This document shows, piece after piece, positions 48,721-59,527 of a stretch of 64,000 bases of DNA. Every line of letters starts with the position of its first letter. Within the stretch, counting starts at the first letter, position 1. The stretch covers positions 15,686,001 to 15,750,000 of the forward strand of contig OX387193.1 of NCBI GenBank assembly GCA_947561395.2, written 5' to 3'. The notes beneath the pieces were generated by a model, which made no database searches, was not told where the DNA came from, and saw only the letters and a list, made by a program, of their open reading frames with translations. Made by a program: the position numbers and the translations under genes. The stretch is from Buxus sempervirens. Lineage: Eukaryota; Streptophyta; Magnoliopsida; Buxales; Buxaceae.

Positions 48721-49497
48721 TGTTCGCACCTTTTTTCGCACGACGAGGCGCACATGAAAGTGCGTGCCTCAGGACATTCGGAGTTGCCACTGCCTGATAG
48801 GGTGCAGGCAGACACCAAGGTACCTATTCAGGTCTAATTTAATTGGTCTACGGCTTTTTAGAGATCCTGGCTAAGTTCTCGATTACGTCCGAGGACATCT
48901 CAACCTACCCTGTCGGTCTGACGGGTCCCTCGGGTCTCCCTGGTTCAAATCAACTTAATCTCACCCAATTCCTATTCCTAGGCCAGCATGCATATTTTTT
49001 TGGTATGAGTGGGGACCACCAAAGGTGTAAGTCCCCTTTATTTTAATTGATTTTATCTTTTTAATCCTTTGTGAAGTGGGTCGGATGTGGGCCCCATTGG
49101 AAGGTCCATGGGATTCTGGATTGGGCTTAAGTCATGCCCAAGGCCCATTAGGGTTATTGGGTAACCCTATTATTGGATTTGGTTGTTCGATTTTTGGATT
49201 TAATTATATTTAAAAAATTTAGTGGGTTTAAACTTTTAAGGCCTACTGGGCTCGGATTTGGCCCATGGGAAATTAACCAAGAGGCCTTGGTCCATTATCA
49301 AAAAATGGATCATGGTTTGGCCGGATTGGGTGTGGGCCCTGTTGGAAGGCCCACAAAGCTTTGGTGGGCCCAAATGGGCCAAAGTCTCAAAATGGGCTAG
49401 GTTGACCCAAAAATCCCAATTGGTTCATATTAAATTTATTTGGGTGGAACCGGGTGATCTGGGTCCAAAAAATGGATTTTCATGTGTTATTTGGGCC

Positions 49498-49580
49498 TGA
49501 CTGCACATACTATGCAGTCAGGGCTGATCCGCACATGGAGTGTGGTCGGGTCTAATCTGCATATGGAGTGCAGATCTGAC
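49498..49580. repeat. Hairpin words, set 3 (5' LTR)
   Basis: Three units: GACTGCACATA/TATGCAGTC, GATCCGCACATG/TGTGGTC and ATCTGCATATGG/TGCAGAT. They sit at roughly the position of set 1 in the related solo LTR but with other sequence. Confidence 0.75.
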
Positions 49581-50735
49581 CTGAATCTCAAAGACGGCCA
49601 CAATCTCCATGGGGGGACATCCGCCAACTTCCCTCCGCGACTTGCTATGGGTTCCAAAACAACCCCATAGTGGTCCAAACCTCCATTTTTGCACTCAAAA
49701 TGCATTCTTTTTCTTCATTCATGCATGCATACATCTAACTACTCAAGCACTATCACATAAACGGAACTAACAGTGGAATCTATGTATGAAAAGCGTCATG
49801 TGACACACAATAATAACAAATGTAAAGATGTTAATTAAGAAACCAAGTACGCTTTTGAAATCTGATTGAAGATACTAAAAGTGAAAGATCTATGCTGATG
49901 AACTGAGAAAAACATGATGTTAATGTTTATAAAACAATTTTAAACAAATTTTAAACTTGCTTTTCATATGCGATGAGTGAAGGTGATTAAAAGAAATATA
50001 TAAACAGTGAATGATGGTGATCAAGTTTGTGCATGTGATGCTTTTCATACACATAAGCAAGGAATAAAAAGAGTATTCAATGAGTAAATGGCTTATTCCA
50101 ATGAAGGGAGAGAGAGAAGCAGGATTAAGGGTACAACAGATGTATGCAAAGAGGACAATCTCCTCTTAAAGAATAAATCGACAAAAACGAGAGATGGGTC
50201 TAAGATGAAATAAACATAAACCCTCTCCTCCTTTGGTTTTACTTTATACAACAAGGACTACCTCTTCCTCCCACTTTTTTGTATGGGGGAGTCCTCCTTA
50301 CCATGAGGACTCCCATAGCATGCACAAGGAGATCAAATGGTTAGAACAAGGCAATAAAAGATAGATTTAAAGTAAATAAAAGAAAACATGTTCAAAAATT
50401 TTGATTTAAATATATGGTGTGTACAAAGCAAGCAGAAACCTTACCTTGCTATTACTTCTTCTTTTTGAAGTGTTGTGGTCCTCCTGTTAATGTGGACAAC
50501 ACTTCAGAGCTTCCTTTGGTTCCAAAAAATGGTCATTTCATGGTTTTCAAAGGGTTAGAAGAGAGAGAGATGAAAAGGATACTTTCAAGGGCAAAATAGG
50601 AATTAAAAAGGGTTTTAGAGAGTGGGGAATAGGTTGAAGTGGTTTGTAGGTCTCCAAATGGGCTGCGTAACGGTAGGGGGAAGAAGCTCTCTCCAAACAA
50701 TGGCTGATGGGGCCTATTTATAGGCAAAATTTCTG

Positions 50736-50906
50736 GAACCGCACTCTGAACCCCACTTCAAGTGCGGTTCCTCTTGATCCGCATTTGAAATGTGGACAAC
50801 ATTTAAAACATGCGTATCTGCTTGAATCTTCCAGCTGTCGCTAAGGGTAAGATCAAATCCACATTTTAAGTGCGGTTTAGGCCAAACTGCACTTCAAATG
50901 CGGATG
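50736..50906. repeat. Hairpin words, set 4 (5' LTR promoter)
   Basis: Four units of the word ATCCGCACTT/AAGTGCGGAT and variants, starting just upstream of the TATA box on the - strand. Position matches set 2, sequence does not. Confidence 0.8.
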
Positions 50907-52019
50907 TGCACGTTTTTAAAATGTGTGATTTCAAACCACTTATTCAATTTGATTAATAAATCAGATTTTGTCCGATTTTCTTAGATTTTTTTTTATTATT
51001 TTATAAAAAAATTATTTTATTCCTGATATTTTATTTGCTTCACCTTTTTCTACTTTTTCGCCACGCGAGCAGTTTTTGTGAAACTTTGACTAGCCATAAC
51101 TTTTTCATCTGATGTCCAATTATAGCAAACTCAGTGGCGTTGGAATCAACTCAGAATTCCCTATCCACTGAGCTAAAGTATGGCAACAAATTCTGATTTT
51201 TAGCAGAAAGCCAAAATTGCTCCCCAGAAAACAATTTTGCCCATAACTTCTTATCCGGGACCCCGATTCCAACAAACTTAATTGCGTTGGGTTCGTGTTG
51301 AGATTATCTATCTTCTGGGAGCAAGTTGGGCAGCTGAACTTGACTTGATCAGAAAGGCAACTTCTACTCCCCTCAAGCTTGACCGGCTCATAACTTCTTC
51401 ATTCAGAATCTGATTTGAGCAAACTCAGTTGCGTTAGAGTCGTGCCGGAATTTTCTTTTTAATGGGAAGAAGTATGGTGGTCAATTTGCACCTGATAAAA
51501 AAAAAGTCAATTTTTGGCCCCTTTAGGGTTTGAATTTTTCAGATCAGAATTTCATTTTTTTACACTTTTGGGGGTGCAAAAATCAGGTGCTAATAGCGCT
51601 TTTTAAAAGCCACTGGCAAAACTCGCACAAAACCCCTTTTTTGGTTTTCTTCCTTATTTTTCTTCAAGCAAATTTGGGCAGCATCCTATAGTGGGATTTG
51701 CCTTGTCTCATTGGTTTATTTAAGAGTGGCATCATGGTTGTTTTATTTATTTATTTTTTTTTGGCCACTTATTATTACCCTTTATTTGCATTTTTCTCTT
51801 TTTTTTTGTTCATGTATAAGGCTAAGTGAGTGAAAGAATAGTTATATAATTAGGTCAAGAGTTTTAAAATAATCATACATTTATATTGAATATTTCTTTT
51901 ATCATAGGGTTGTAAAATTTCTTTCTAACATCATAAGCTTGTGGTGTTCTTAATTTTTTTAGAGTATTTTCAGAAAGATCAATAGAGGATTCAGGACATT
52001 TATCTCCAACTACTACATC

Positions 52020-55000
52020 ATGGATAGGTCTTGGATTCATAAGCATAGGTATTTAATCCTTTAAATCAGTAATTTAATTCAGTTTGAATTGTTAACACAC
52101 TAATTAACTTGAATATTTTTATATGGATGAGGCAGGTTTAGTCAAGAATACGTGGAAGGGGTAAAGGGTTTTATTGAGCTAGCCTTTGCTCATGGAGCAA
52201 CTATAGATTGAAAGTTGAAGTGCCCGTGACCAAAATGCAATAATGTGTTGTACCAGACTAAGGTTAATGCATTTGAACACATGATATGTGATGGATTTGA
52301 TCCAAGCTATAAGATATGGTATTATCATGGGGAGGTCGATGTAGATCATTCAATTTCGATAAGGGTTGATATAGAGGATGTAATAGCGGATGATAACAAT
52401 AGAGGTGTTGAAATGGAGGCTTTGGTGAATGATGTTTTAAGGGCCCATAATTTAGCAACAGAAACAGATGGTGCGGGGCAAGGAACAAGTATTCAACCTA
52501 GTTCTAGTGTTAGTAAGTTTGAGAAATTATTACATGATGCTGAGCTTGAGTTGTATCCCTGTTGTAAGAGGCACACAAAACTATCATACATTATCAGATT
52601 ATATCATATAAAGTGCCTAGGTGGGTGGAGTAACAAGTCGTTTAGCTTGATGCTTGAGTTGTTGACGGAGTTACTCCTAGAGGAGTCGACGTTGCCGGAT
52701 AATCTTTCACAAATAAAGAAGATTATTTCTGACTTGGGTCTCAATTATAACAAAATTGATGCTTGCCCGAATGATTGCATGTTATATTAGAAGGAATCTG
52801 CTACCAAAGAATCATGTGAAATTTGTGGCACGTCGAGATGGAAGTTTGAGGATACAAATTCTGGTGGGAGAGAAAATAAGAAACCGACAAAGATTCAACG
52901 TCATTTCCCATTGAAACCGCGTCTCCAGAGGCTTTACATGTCACCTAAGATTGCTTTCAACATGAAATGGCATGATGAGGGGTACTAAAGATGAAGTGTT
53001 AAGGCATCCTGCAGATTCACTTGCATGGAAAGCCTTTGACATCATGAACCCAACAGTTGCTGCAGACTCTCGAAATGTTAGAGTTGGGTTAGCAAGTGAT
53101 GGCTTCAATCCTTTTAGGACAATGAGTATCACCCATAGCACATGGCCTGTGATTTTAATCCCATATAATTTGCCGCCATAGTTGTGCATGAAGCATCATA
53201 ACATGATACTTTCATTACTTATACTAGGCCCGTCTGGCCCTGGTAATGACATGATGTCTATCTGAGACCTTTGATAGATGAATTGAAAGAACTATAGGAT
53301 TTTGGGTTAAACACTTACGACGCTTCTAGGCAAGAAACATTTAAACTACATGCAGGCCTATTGTGGACCATCAGTGATTTTCCAGGCTATGCAATGCTGT
53401 CAAGATGGAGTACTAAAAGGAGGTTCGCATGTCCTTCTTGTCATAAGGACACTTGTAGTCATTATTTGTGCCATGGGAGGAAGCAGTGTTACATGGGGCA
53501 TCGCCATTTTTTACCAACTGAGCATAGCTTCCGCAAATAGAAAAAGTCTTTTGATGGAACTGTGGAGACCAGAGAAGCTCTAATTCTGTTGGATGGGTTT
53601 GATATATTGGATCAATTGAGTGGCACCATGAATACTTTTGGCAAGAAGATTGTAAGGAAAAGAAGAAAAAGCACCCAAGAAACAACTATGCCTTATAATT
53701 GGAAAAAAGAGAGAGTATATTCTTTGAATTGCCATATTGGAAGTATAATCTATTAAGGCACAATTTAGATGTGATGCACATTGAAAAGAATATTTGTGAT
53801 AATGTTCTTGGGACACTATTGAATATTGAAGGGAAATCGAAGGATGGTTTAAAGGCACGTCTTGACTTGGTAGACATACATGTAAGACACGCACTTCATC
53901 CACAATTACTTGGTGATGGCAACAAAGCATGTCTACCTACTACTTGCTTCTCAATGAATACGACCGAGAAAGATGTGTTTTGTAAGGTGCTGAAGAGCTT
54001 GAAGGTCCCAGATGGTTATTCATCCAACATTTCATGGCGTGCAAATTTCAAAGAGCGTACAATATATGGACTTAAAAGCCATGATTGTCATGTCATAATG
54101 CAACAAATTTTGCCTGTTGCTATCTGAAGGATGCTGCTGAAGAATGTAACATCTATACTACTAGAACTCAGCAATTTCTTTCGTGCACTAAGTTCAAAGA
54201 CACTCCAAGTTGAGGAATTAAGAAGCATAGACAAGCGCATCGCACTAACTATTTGCAACTTGGAGAAGATCTTTCCTCCGGCATTTTTTGATATTATGGT
54301 GCACTTACCCATTCATTTGGCATCAAAGGCAATGTTGGGTGGGCCTGTCCATTACCGATGGGTGTATCCTATAGAAAGGTATGCCTTTAATTTCTTTCAG
54401 TAAGATAATGTCTTGATTAGCACTTACTTTGGCTTTTAAAAATTTTTTTCAATTGTAGGTTTCTTTTCACTCTAAAGTCTTACATGCATAATAGAGCCCA
54501 ACTAGAGGGATCAATTGCTCAAGGATATATAGCAAAGGAATGTCTTGTATTTTGTTCAAGATACTTACAAGAAATTGAAACAAAATTAAACCAGCCTGTA
54601 AGAAATTGTGATGAAAGTATAATTGCGGGTGTGGAATCATTTCAATTGAGCCACAGAATGGACACAAGCACATCGTTACATTCTATTCAATAATGAGAAG
54701 GTTTCAAGCTACATAAAGTAAGAAGATGCTTAGTTCAAAAGCTGTACATGTATTACAATTTTATTATTACCTTAGATCTAAGTAGTTGTCATTATCTTTA
54801 CAGGCAACATATTAGAAATCTTCAAATGGAAAACACCAGAATAAGTCCTCGTGAATTATAGAAGTTTCATAATGAAAAATTCATCGATTGGTTTAAGAGT
54901 CAAGTGAGTTATGATCATTATTGAGAGTTAGTATAATATATAGACGATTTCTTATTAACTATTTCTATTTTGAATAGTTTGACATGTTGAAGGAAGCCAA

Positions 55001-55754
55001 AAGGCTGTTGCCAGAAGAAATTGAATTTCTTGCCCAAGGCCTGTATTCTGTAGCAAATAGGTTTAAGGGGTACGTAATTAATGGGTACAGGTTTTGTACA
55101 ATTGAGAAGGAGAAATGGAGTAAAAGTCAAAATAGTAGTGTTGCAATCAATGCAAGCACCACAAGCTATGAAAGTGCAAAAGATAAAGCCCTCACAACAG
55201 GCAACTTAAGCTATTATGGTCGTCTAATGGATATTATGGAGTTGAAATATTCTGAGAGCCTTAAGTTCTTGTTATTTAAATGTGATTGGGTTGATGTTGG
55301 AGGGCAAGGAAAAGGAATTAGAATTGATGAGTTTGGGTTTACACTTGTAAATTTCAATTGATTATTGTGTTCTAGGTATCATGTTATAGATGAACCGTAT
55401 GTGGTAGCATCCCAAGCAAAGCAAGTTTTCTACGTGCAAGATCCTATTGAAGAAGATTGGAATGTTATTATGAAGACCAAACCAAGGGACTTGTTTGATA
55501 TGTTTGGGGATGGGGATTCATTTCTTGAGGGTGAGCCGTACGGTGCTCGAGTATTTAACGATCTAGAACAAAACATTGATGACAGAGTCAATTGGATGAG
55601 AGAAGATGAACCCCTGAAACAGTTGATGCACCTCCGAATGTGCTTATTACTGAGGAGAGATAAGATTCTGATTAGGATTGATGCTCTCTCTCCCTCTCTA
55701 TCTCTACTATCTTTTTTCTCATTTCACATTATTTTTACGTTTATGTTTAATTAA
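52020..55754 (+). pseudogene. CACTA 2 transposase (TNP2-like), broken
   Basis: Transposase of En/Spm-CACTA elements. The start at 52020 (MDRSWIHKHR) joins by a GT/AG intron (52049-52135) to FSQEYVEGVKGFIELA, the transposase-associated domain. Next are KCNNVLYQTK and WYYHGE, then the TNP2 core (CKRHTKLSYIIRLYHIKC, WSNKSFSLMLELL, PLKPRLQRLYMS, ASDGFNPFRTM, FACPSCHKDT), the DUF4218-like part (53750-54700: MHIEKNICDNVLGTLL, KSHDCHVIMQQ, HLPIHLASKAMLGG) and the DUF4216-like part (54984-55600: SLKFLLFKCDWVD, VFYVQDP). Stops interrupt the frame near 52209 and 52226, within the CPCPKC motif, and again near 52788 and 53179; there are several frame changes. Family certain, copy inactive. It belongs with the 5' tip at 35520. 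Confidence 0.9.
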
Positions 55755-55878
55755 AACATCATTTTTTTTGTCATTTTATCTATGCCCTGTTTTCCATTCC
55801 TAACATGGTAGGCTACTAGTATAGTTCCTTCCATGTATTGTGTGCAAGAAAATGCAATCTCATAATCAAAATCCATAT

Positions 55879-58609
55879 TGTCACGACCCGAAACCGGGTC
55901 TGCCCCTCCAAGGCACAAACCCGTCCTAGACCGTCACAAGTGGGCCATTGTACTTGATAAAATACGAAGAATTTAAAACTTTTTCCTAACAAGTGCAAGT
56001 GATAGTACAATTCATGCTTGTGCGTATCAAAAGTGTAATTGTATATTAGAAATATAACAAGTTTGGTGGACTGTAAGGTAACAACAAAATGATGGGTGAC
56101 TAATCACACCTCTCAGTTAGAAGGGTTTACAAGTCCAAAATAAACTATACATAAACAATAGAAATAAAGCCTAAAGCCTATAGAAGTCTTCCTCTCTATA
56201 TCCAATGGCATTTTCCTTGCCTCTATCCCTAGCCCGGTCCTTCACACCGGACGATGATGGATCTGAAAATAAGAGACAAAACAACTGTGCGACGGATGTC
56301 TCAGTAAGCAACACATGCATGCACAAGAAAACACAGTTTAGGCATATATCAATCGGTTAAATCATGACATGCGGCTATTTGAAATCATAAAGAAGATATC
56401 ACAGATCAGTGCCATACAAGTTGGTGCATGCTTGTGCGTCTGTGTACAAGTAATCCATTAATTAACAATCCCCATTCAGTCTTATCACTTGATTATCTAG
56501 GATGTTATATATATAATACACATGGCCCATCTAGCTTCACCGATTACATATGCTGGCTAGGCATCTACGCCGATTACCCTTGACGTACAGGCATCCATTC
56601 CCTATTACCCATGGCGAATGGGCATCGACCACCGATGTTGCTGGTGTCGGGATGATACAACAATATAAAACCAAACAATAGTAACTTAGCCATGGCATAT
56701 ATATACAACAAACCTAGTTAAGTCTATTGATTCATATCTTAAGGGTTCATTATGCTGATGTGTCCATTTATCAAATTCACAACAAGTATAACAATAAAGA
56801 ACGAGAATAATAACACTTCACATATCCAAGCTTGAGTGGAGGATGCTAGTTCTCTATCTCCAAGTTAGGATGAACAATGGTTCACTACCCCAACTGAGAT
56901 GAACCGCACACACTACCCACCAAGACTTACTGTTCAGTTACTTATGTCAATACCACATGCACACTTGCATGGAAAGTGCTCGAGGGTAGCCCATAGCCTT
57001 ACCCGAGTTAATCTTGGGTCAAGCCCTCTATTCAATATAAGTCGATGTCATTGGGGTCACTGCCCTCTCATTCATGGTGTCAATATCAATGGGCTACTGC
57101 CCTTTCATCTCATATTACAAGTAACGGGCCAAAGCCCTTGATGTCATGAGAATTTAATACAGGCCAATGCCTTTCATATCATATGTTAAATACCAGGCCG
57201 AAGCCCATCATATCATGTGTGGTGTATTCCCAATGAAGTCAATGGTAAGGATTGGTTTTCCCAGAAATCTCTAAATTCCATGACTCATTGAGGCAACCAA
57301 TGCCCCAACTTTTTTGACACTTGTACAACTTGGTTTTGGTTCTTGATTTCTACTTTTAAGGGTTTTTTGGAAGGTGCTCAAAGTAACGGAATCAAATTAT
57401 CCTACTTCTATAGGAATCTGGGATAGAAACTCTTTGTAAGACCTTCTTTGGCAAAACGTACACAAAATCCTTGTTATTTGAAATTTTGAGGTACTTCCAG
57501 TTGGAACACTTCCTTGACACCTAACTCTCACCTATACATAGGTTGGATTTGAATAAAAATAATTTGTAGTTTGATCTGGGCTAAAAACTCAAAAATTGGA
57601 AAATCTGTACAGGATGCTCGATAGGTTGCTCAAACGGCCATCGAGCAGCTAGAAATTTGCTCTCAAGTTCTCTGTTTCAGGCAGATCGCTAGAGCAAGCG
57701 CTCGAGCTGCCATGCCTTGGGTCTTTACCTAAAATGGTCGCCCGATGCCGCGCTCAAGCAGCTGTTCAGGCGACTGGGTTTCTTTGACAGTTCGCATCCG
57801 AATTTTTGGGATTTGAGGTTTTTCTCAAATCTCACTTGTTTTTAGTGTTTTTGGGCTTTAAATTACTCCTAGCATGTGGGGAAAACTATTTCCTACAAAA
57901 CCCCTAAGAAAAATCTCTCCTATTGGCAAGAATAAACGAATTTACATTCAAACCCTAACTTCTACATTCCATATACGATTTTGGCCGAAAATTGAAATAA
58001 GGGTTGGGGTGGTGTTGCTTACCTCTTGCAATCACTTAAGCACATTTCCTAGCTCCCTTTGCAACTCACGAACCAGCACCTCCTTGGTTCTTGGTTGGTT
58101 TCTCACAAATCTCCAGGCAAAGCTCCCAAACGAAAATGCCCTTCTTTGTTGTTCTTCTTCTTTTTCTTGCTAGCAACCTCTTCCAATGGGTTTAGAAATG
58201 GATGTGATGAGAGGGGAAGAAAAAAATGAGGAGAAGGAGATGAAGAAGATGAGAGTGGGAGAGAAGGGAGTGAAGAGAGAAAAAGGTTGGGAAAAGGGTG
58301 TTGGTCGAATGGGCTTCCCTTTGGTTTCTTCACTTAAGTGACTTCCACAAAATACCAAATATTACCAGTTTGCCACTCCCCTCCTATTTGCACATAACAC
58401 TAGCACTTAGCCATTTTGTCTCATCTCTAAAATAACCTGCCCAATCATTTAGGAATTTCTCAAGGAAGTAAGGCTCACCTTTATACATCACTGTTGAGCC
58501 GGGGCTTAGCCACTTTGACTGGCTTCAAGTGTGGGCTCCTCCAACTTCACCTACACAATAAGCTTACTGATTAGGGTGTGCTAAGGGTATTGGAATCCGG
58601 GGTTTCACA
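55879..58609 (+). mobile_element. LTR unit F, solo-LTR-like
   Basis: 2731 bp, starts TGTCACGACCCGAAACC and ends CGGGGTTTCACA. A perfect target duplication CATAT lies at 55874-55878 and 58610-58614. It has the conserved box (56289-56325), four degenerate ~50-bp units with GGGC/GCCC palindromes (57050-57215) and CG-rich palindromes (57608-57775). Non-coding. It sits just beyond the CACTA 2 transposase. Confidence 0.87.
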
Positions 58610-58983
58610 CATATTAACAAAGAACACAAGTGATTCAGGTATTAATTATAGTATAAATTAAACCAAATAAGTTTATTTGTTTTATTGGTTACATATGTTT
58701 GTCAAGTCTTATACACAAATCTTATACCCAAAATTAATACGTTATTTGCTTCACCAACTTATGCTAGTCAGCTGAACAAGATTCATTATTATTATTTTTC
58801 CTTCTGTCGGTGTATAGAAGAATGATTTGCCAGTATAAAGGAAAGATGCATTACTTTGGTTGCTTTTACAGATTTGTGAATCGAAGCTTAAACCCCTGTA
58901 TTTAGTTGCCCTTCTACAAGAATTAAAAGGGGAGAAGTGCATTGTTTTCTCGTCATCTGTGAAATCAACTCACAGGCTCAACA

Positions 58984-59371
58984 CCTTGTAGACATAAAAG
59001 TGTCTAGAACCTTCCAACTCAAGTCTAAAGCATGAAATGGGGTAATTTGGCCAATTTCGGAGGCCAATTTGGAGAATTCCCACCTCCAAGACAGAGGTAT
59101 AGAAGTAAATAAGTGAAAACTCACGAGGTTTTCAATTTGGAATAAAACACATGTATCCGACAACTCAAGTCGGATACAAACAGAAATCTTTGTATCCGAA
59201 ATAATATTTCGAATACAAAGAAAAAGGCTTGTATCCGAAATTTAATTTTGGCTACAAAAGAAAATACTTTTATCCGAACTTTAATTTCGGCTACAAAAAG
59301 AAATAATTGTTTTTATGATTTCAGCCAATTATTCGTCATTTTATACAATGTAATTTTGGGTGTCTACAAGG
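58984..59371. mobile_element. Small element with inverted ends and hairpin words
   Basis: The ends are CCTTGTAGACA and its exact complement TGTCTACAAGG, about 388 bp apart. On the - strand it reads TGTAGACACCCAAAATT, a common LTR-like start, so it may be a short LTR rather than a MITE. No clear target duplication was found. Four hairpin words of the GTATCCGA type lie inside (59152-59299). Confidence 0.5.
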
Positions 59372-59527
59372 AGGCACCCCCTCAAATATGAACGCATTTC
59401 TAGTCTTCTACATCACCCAAGCAAAATTAGCCACCTGTGTGAAGAACTTGAACCTGTTGAAATCAGCCGAAGGTTTGGGGATAATCAATAATTGAGAAAA
59501 CCATTGGAAAAAAGGTGAATGCTGCCC

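Larger units (their letters stand above)
35602..51595 (-). mobile_element. Ty3-type (Tat/Ogre-like) LTR element, broken
   Basis: Element read on the - strand, inserted in CACTA 2. The target duplication GCGCT lies at 35597-35601 and 51596-51600. Parts: 5' LTR 48721-51595 (2875 bp); a leader with a GACTCCGCTGGGGA priming-type motif just inside it; hairpin array; gag region 40300-42250; a remnant of the other LTR from 35602 to about 35696. No pol region is recognised. It holds a related solo LTR (42666-46454) and units C and D. Broken, with several breaks. It is younger than CACTA 2 and older than the units it contains. Tat/Ogre placement rests on gag text and the very long LTRs. Confidence 0.78.
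48721..51595 (-). repeat. 5' LTR of the Ty3 element
   Basis: 2875 bp. Its left edge (3' end of the LTR) is TGTTCGCACC; the same edge text opens the element's other end at 35602. The TATA box on the - strand is CCTATAAATAGG (50713-50724). Hairpin words lie upstream of it (50736-50906) and downstream (49498-49580), with sequences different from those of the solo LTR. Confidence 0.85.
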
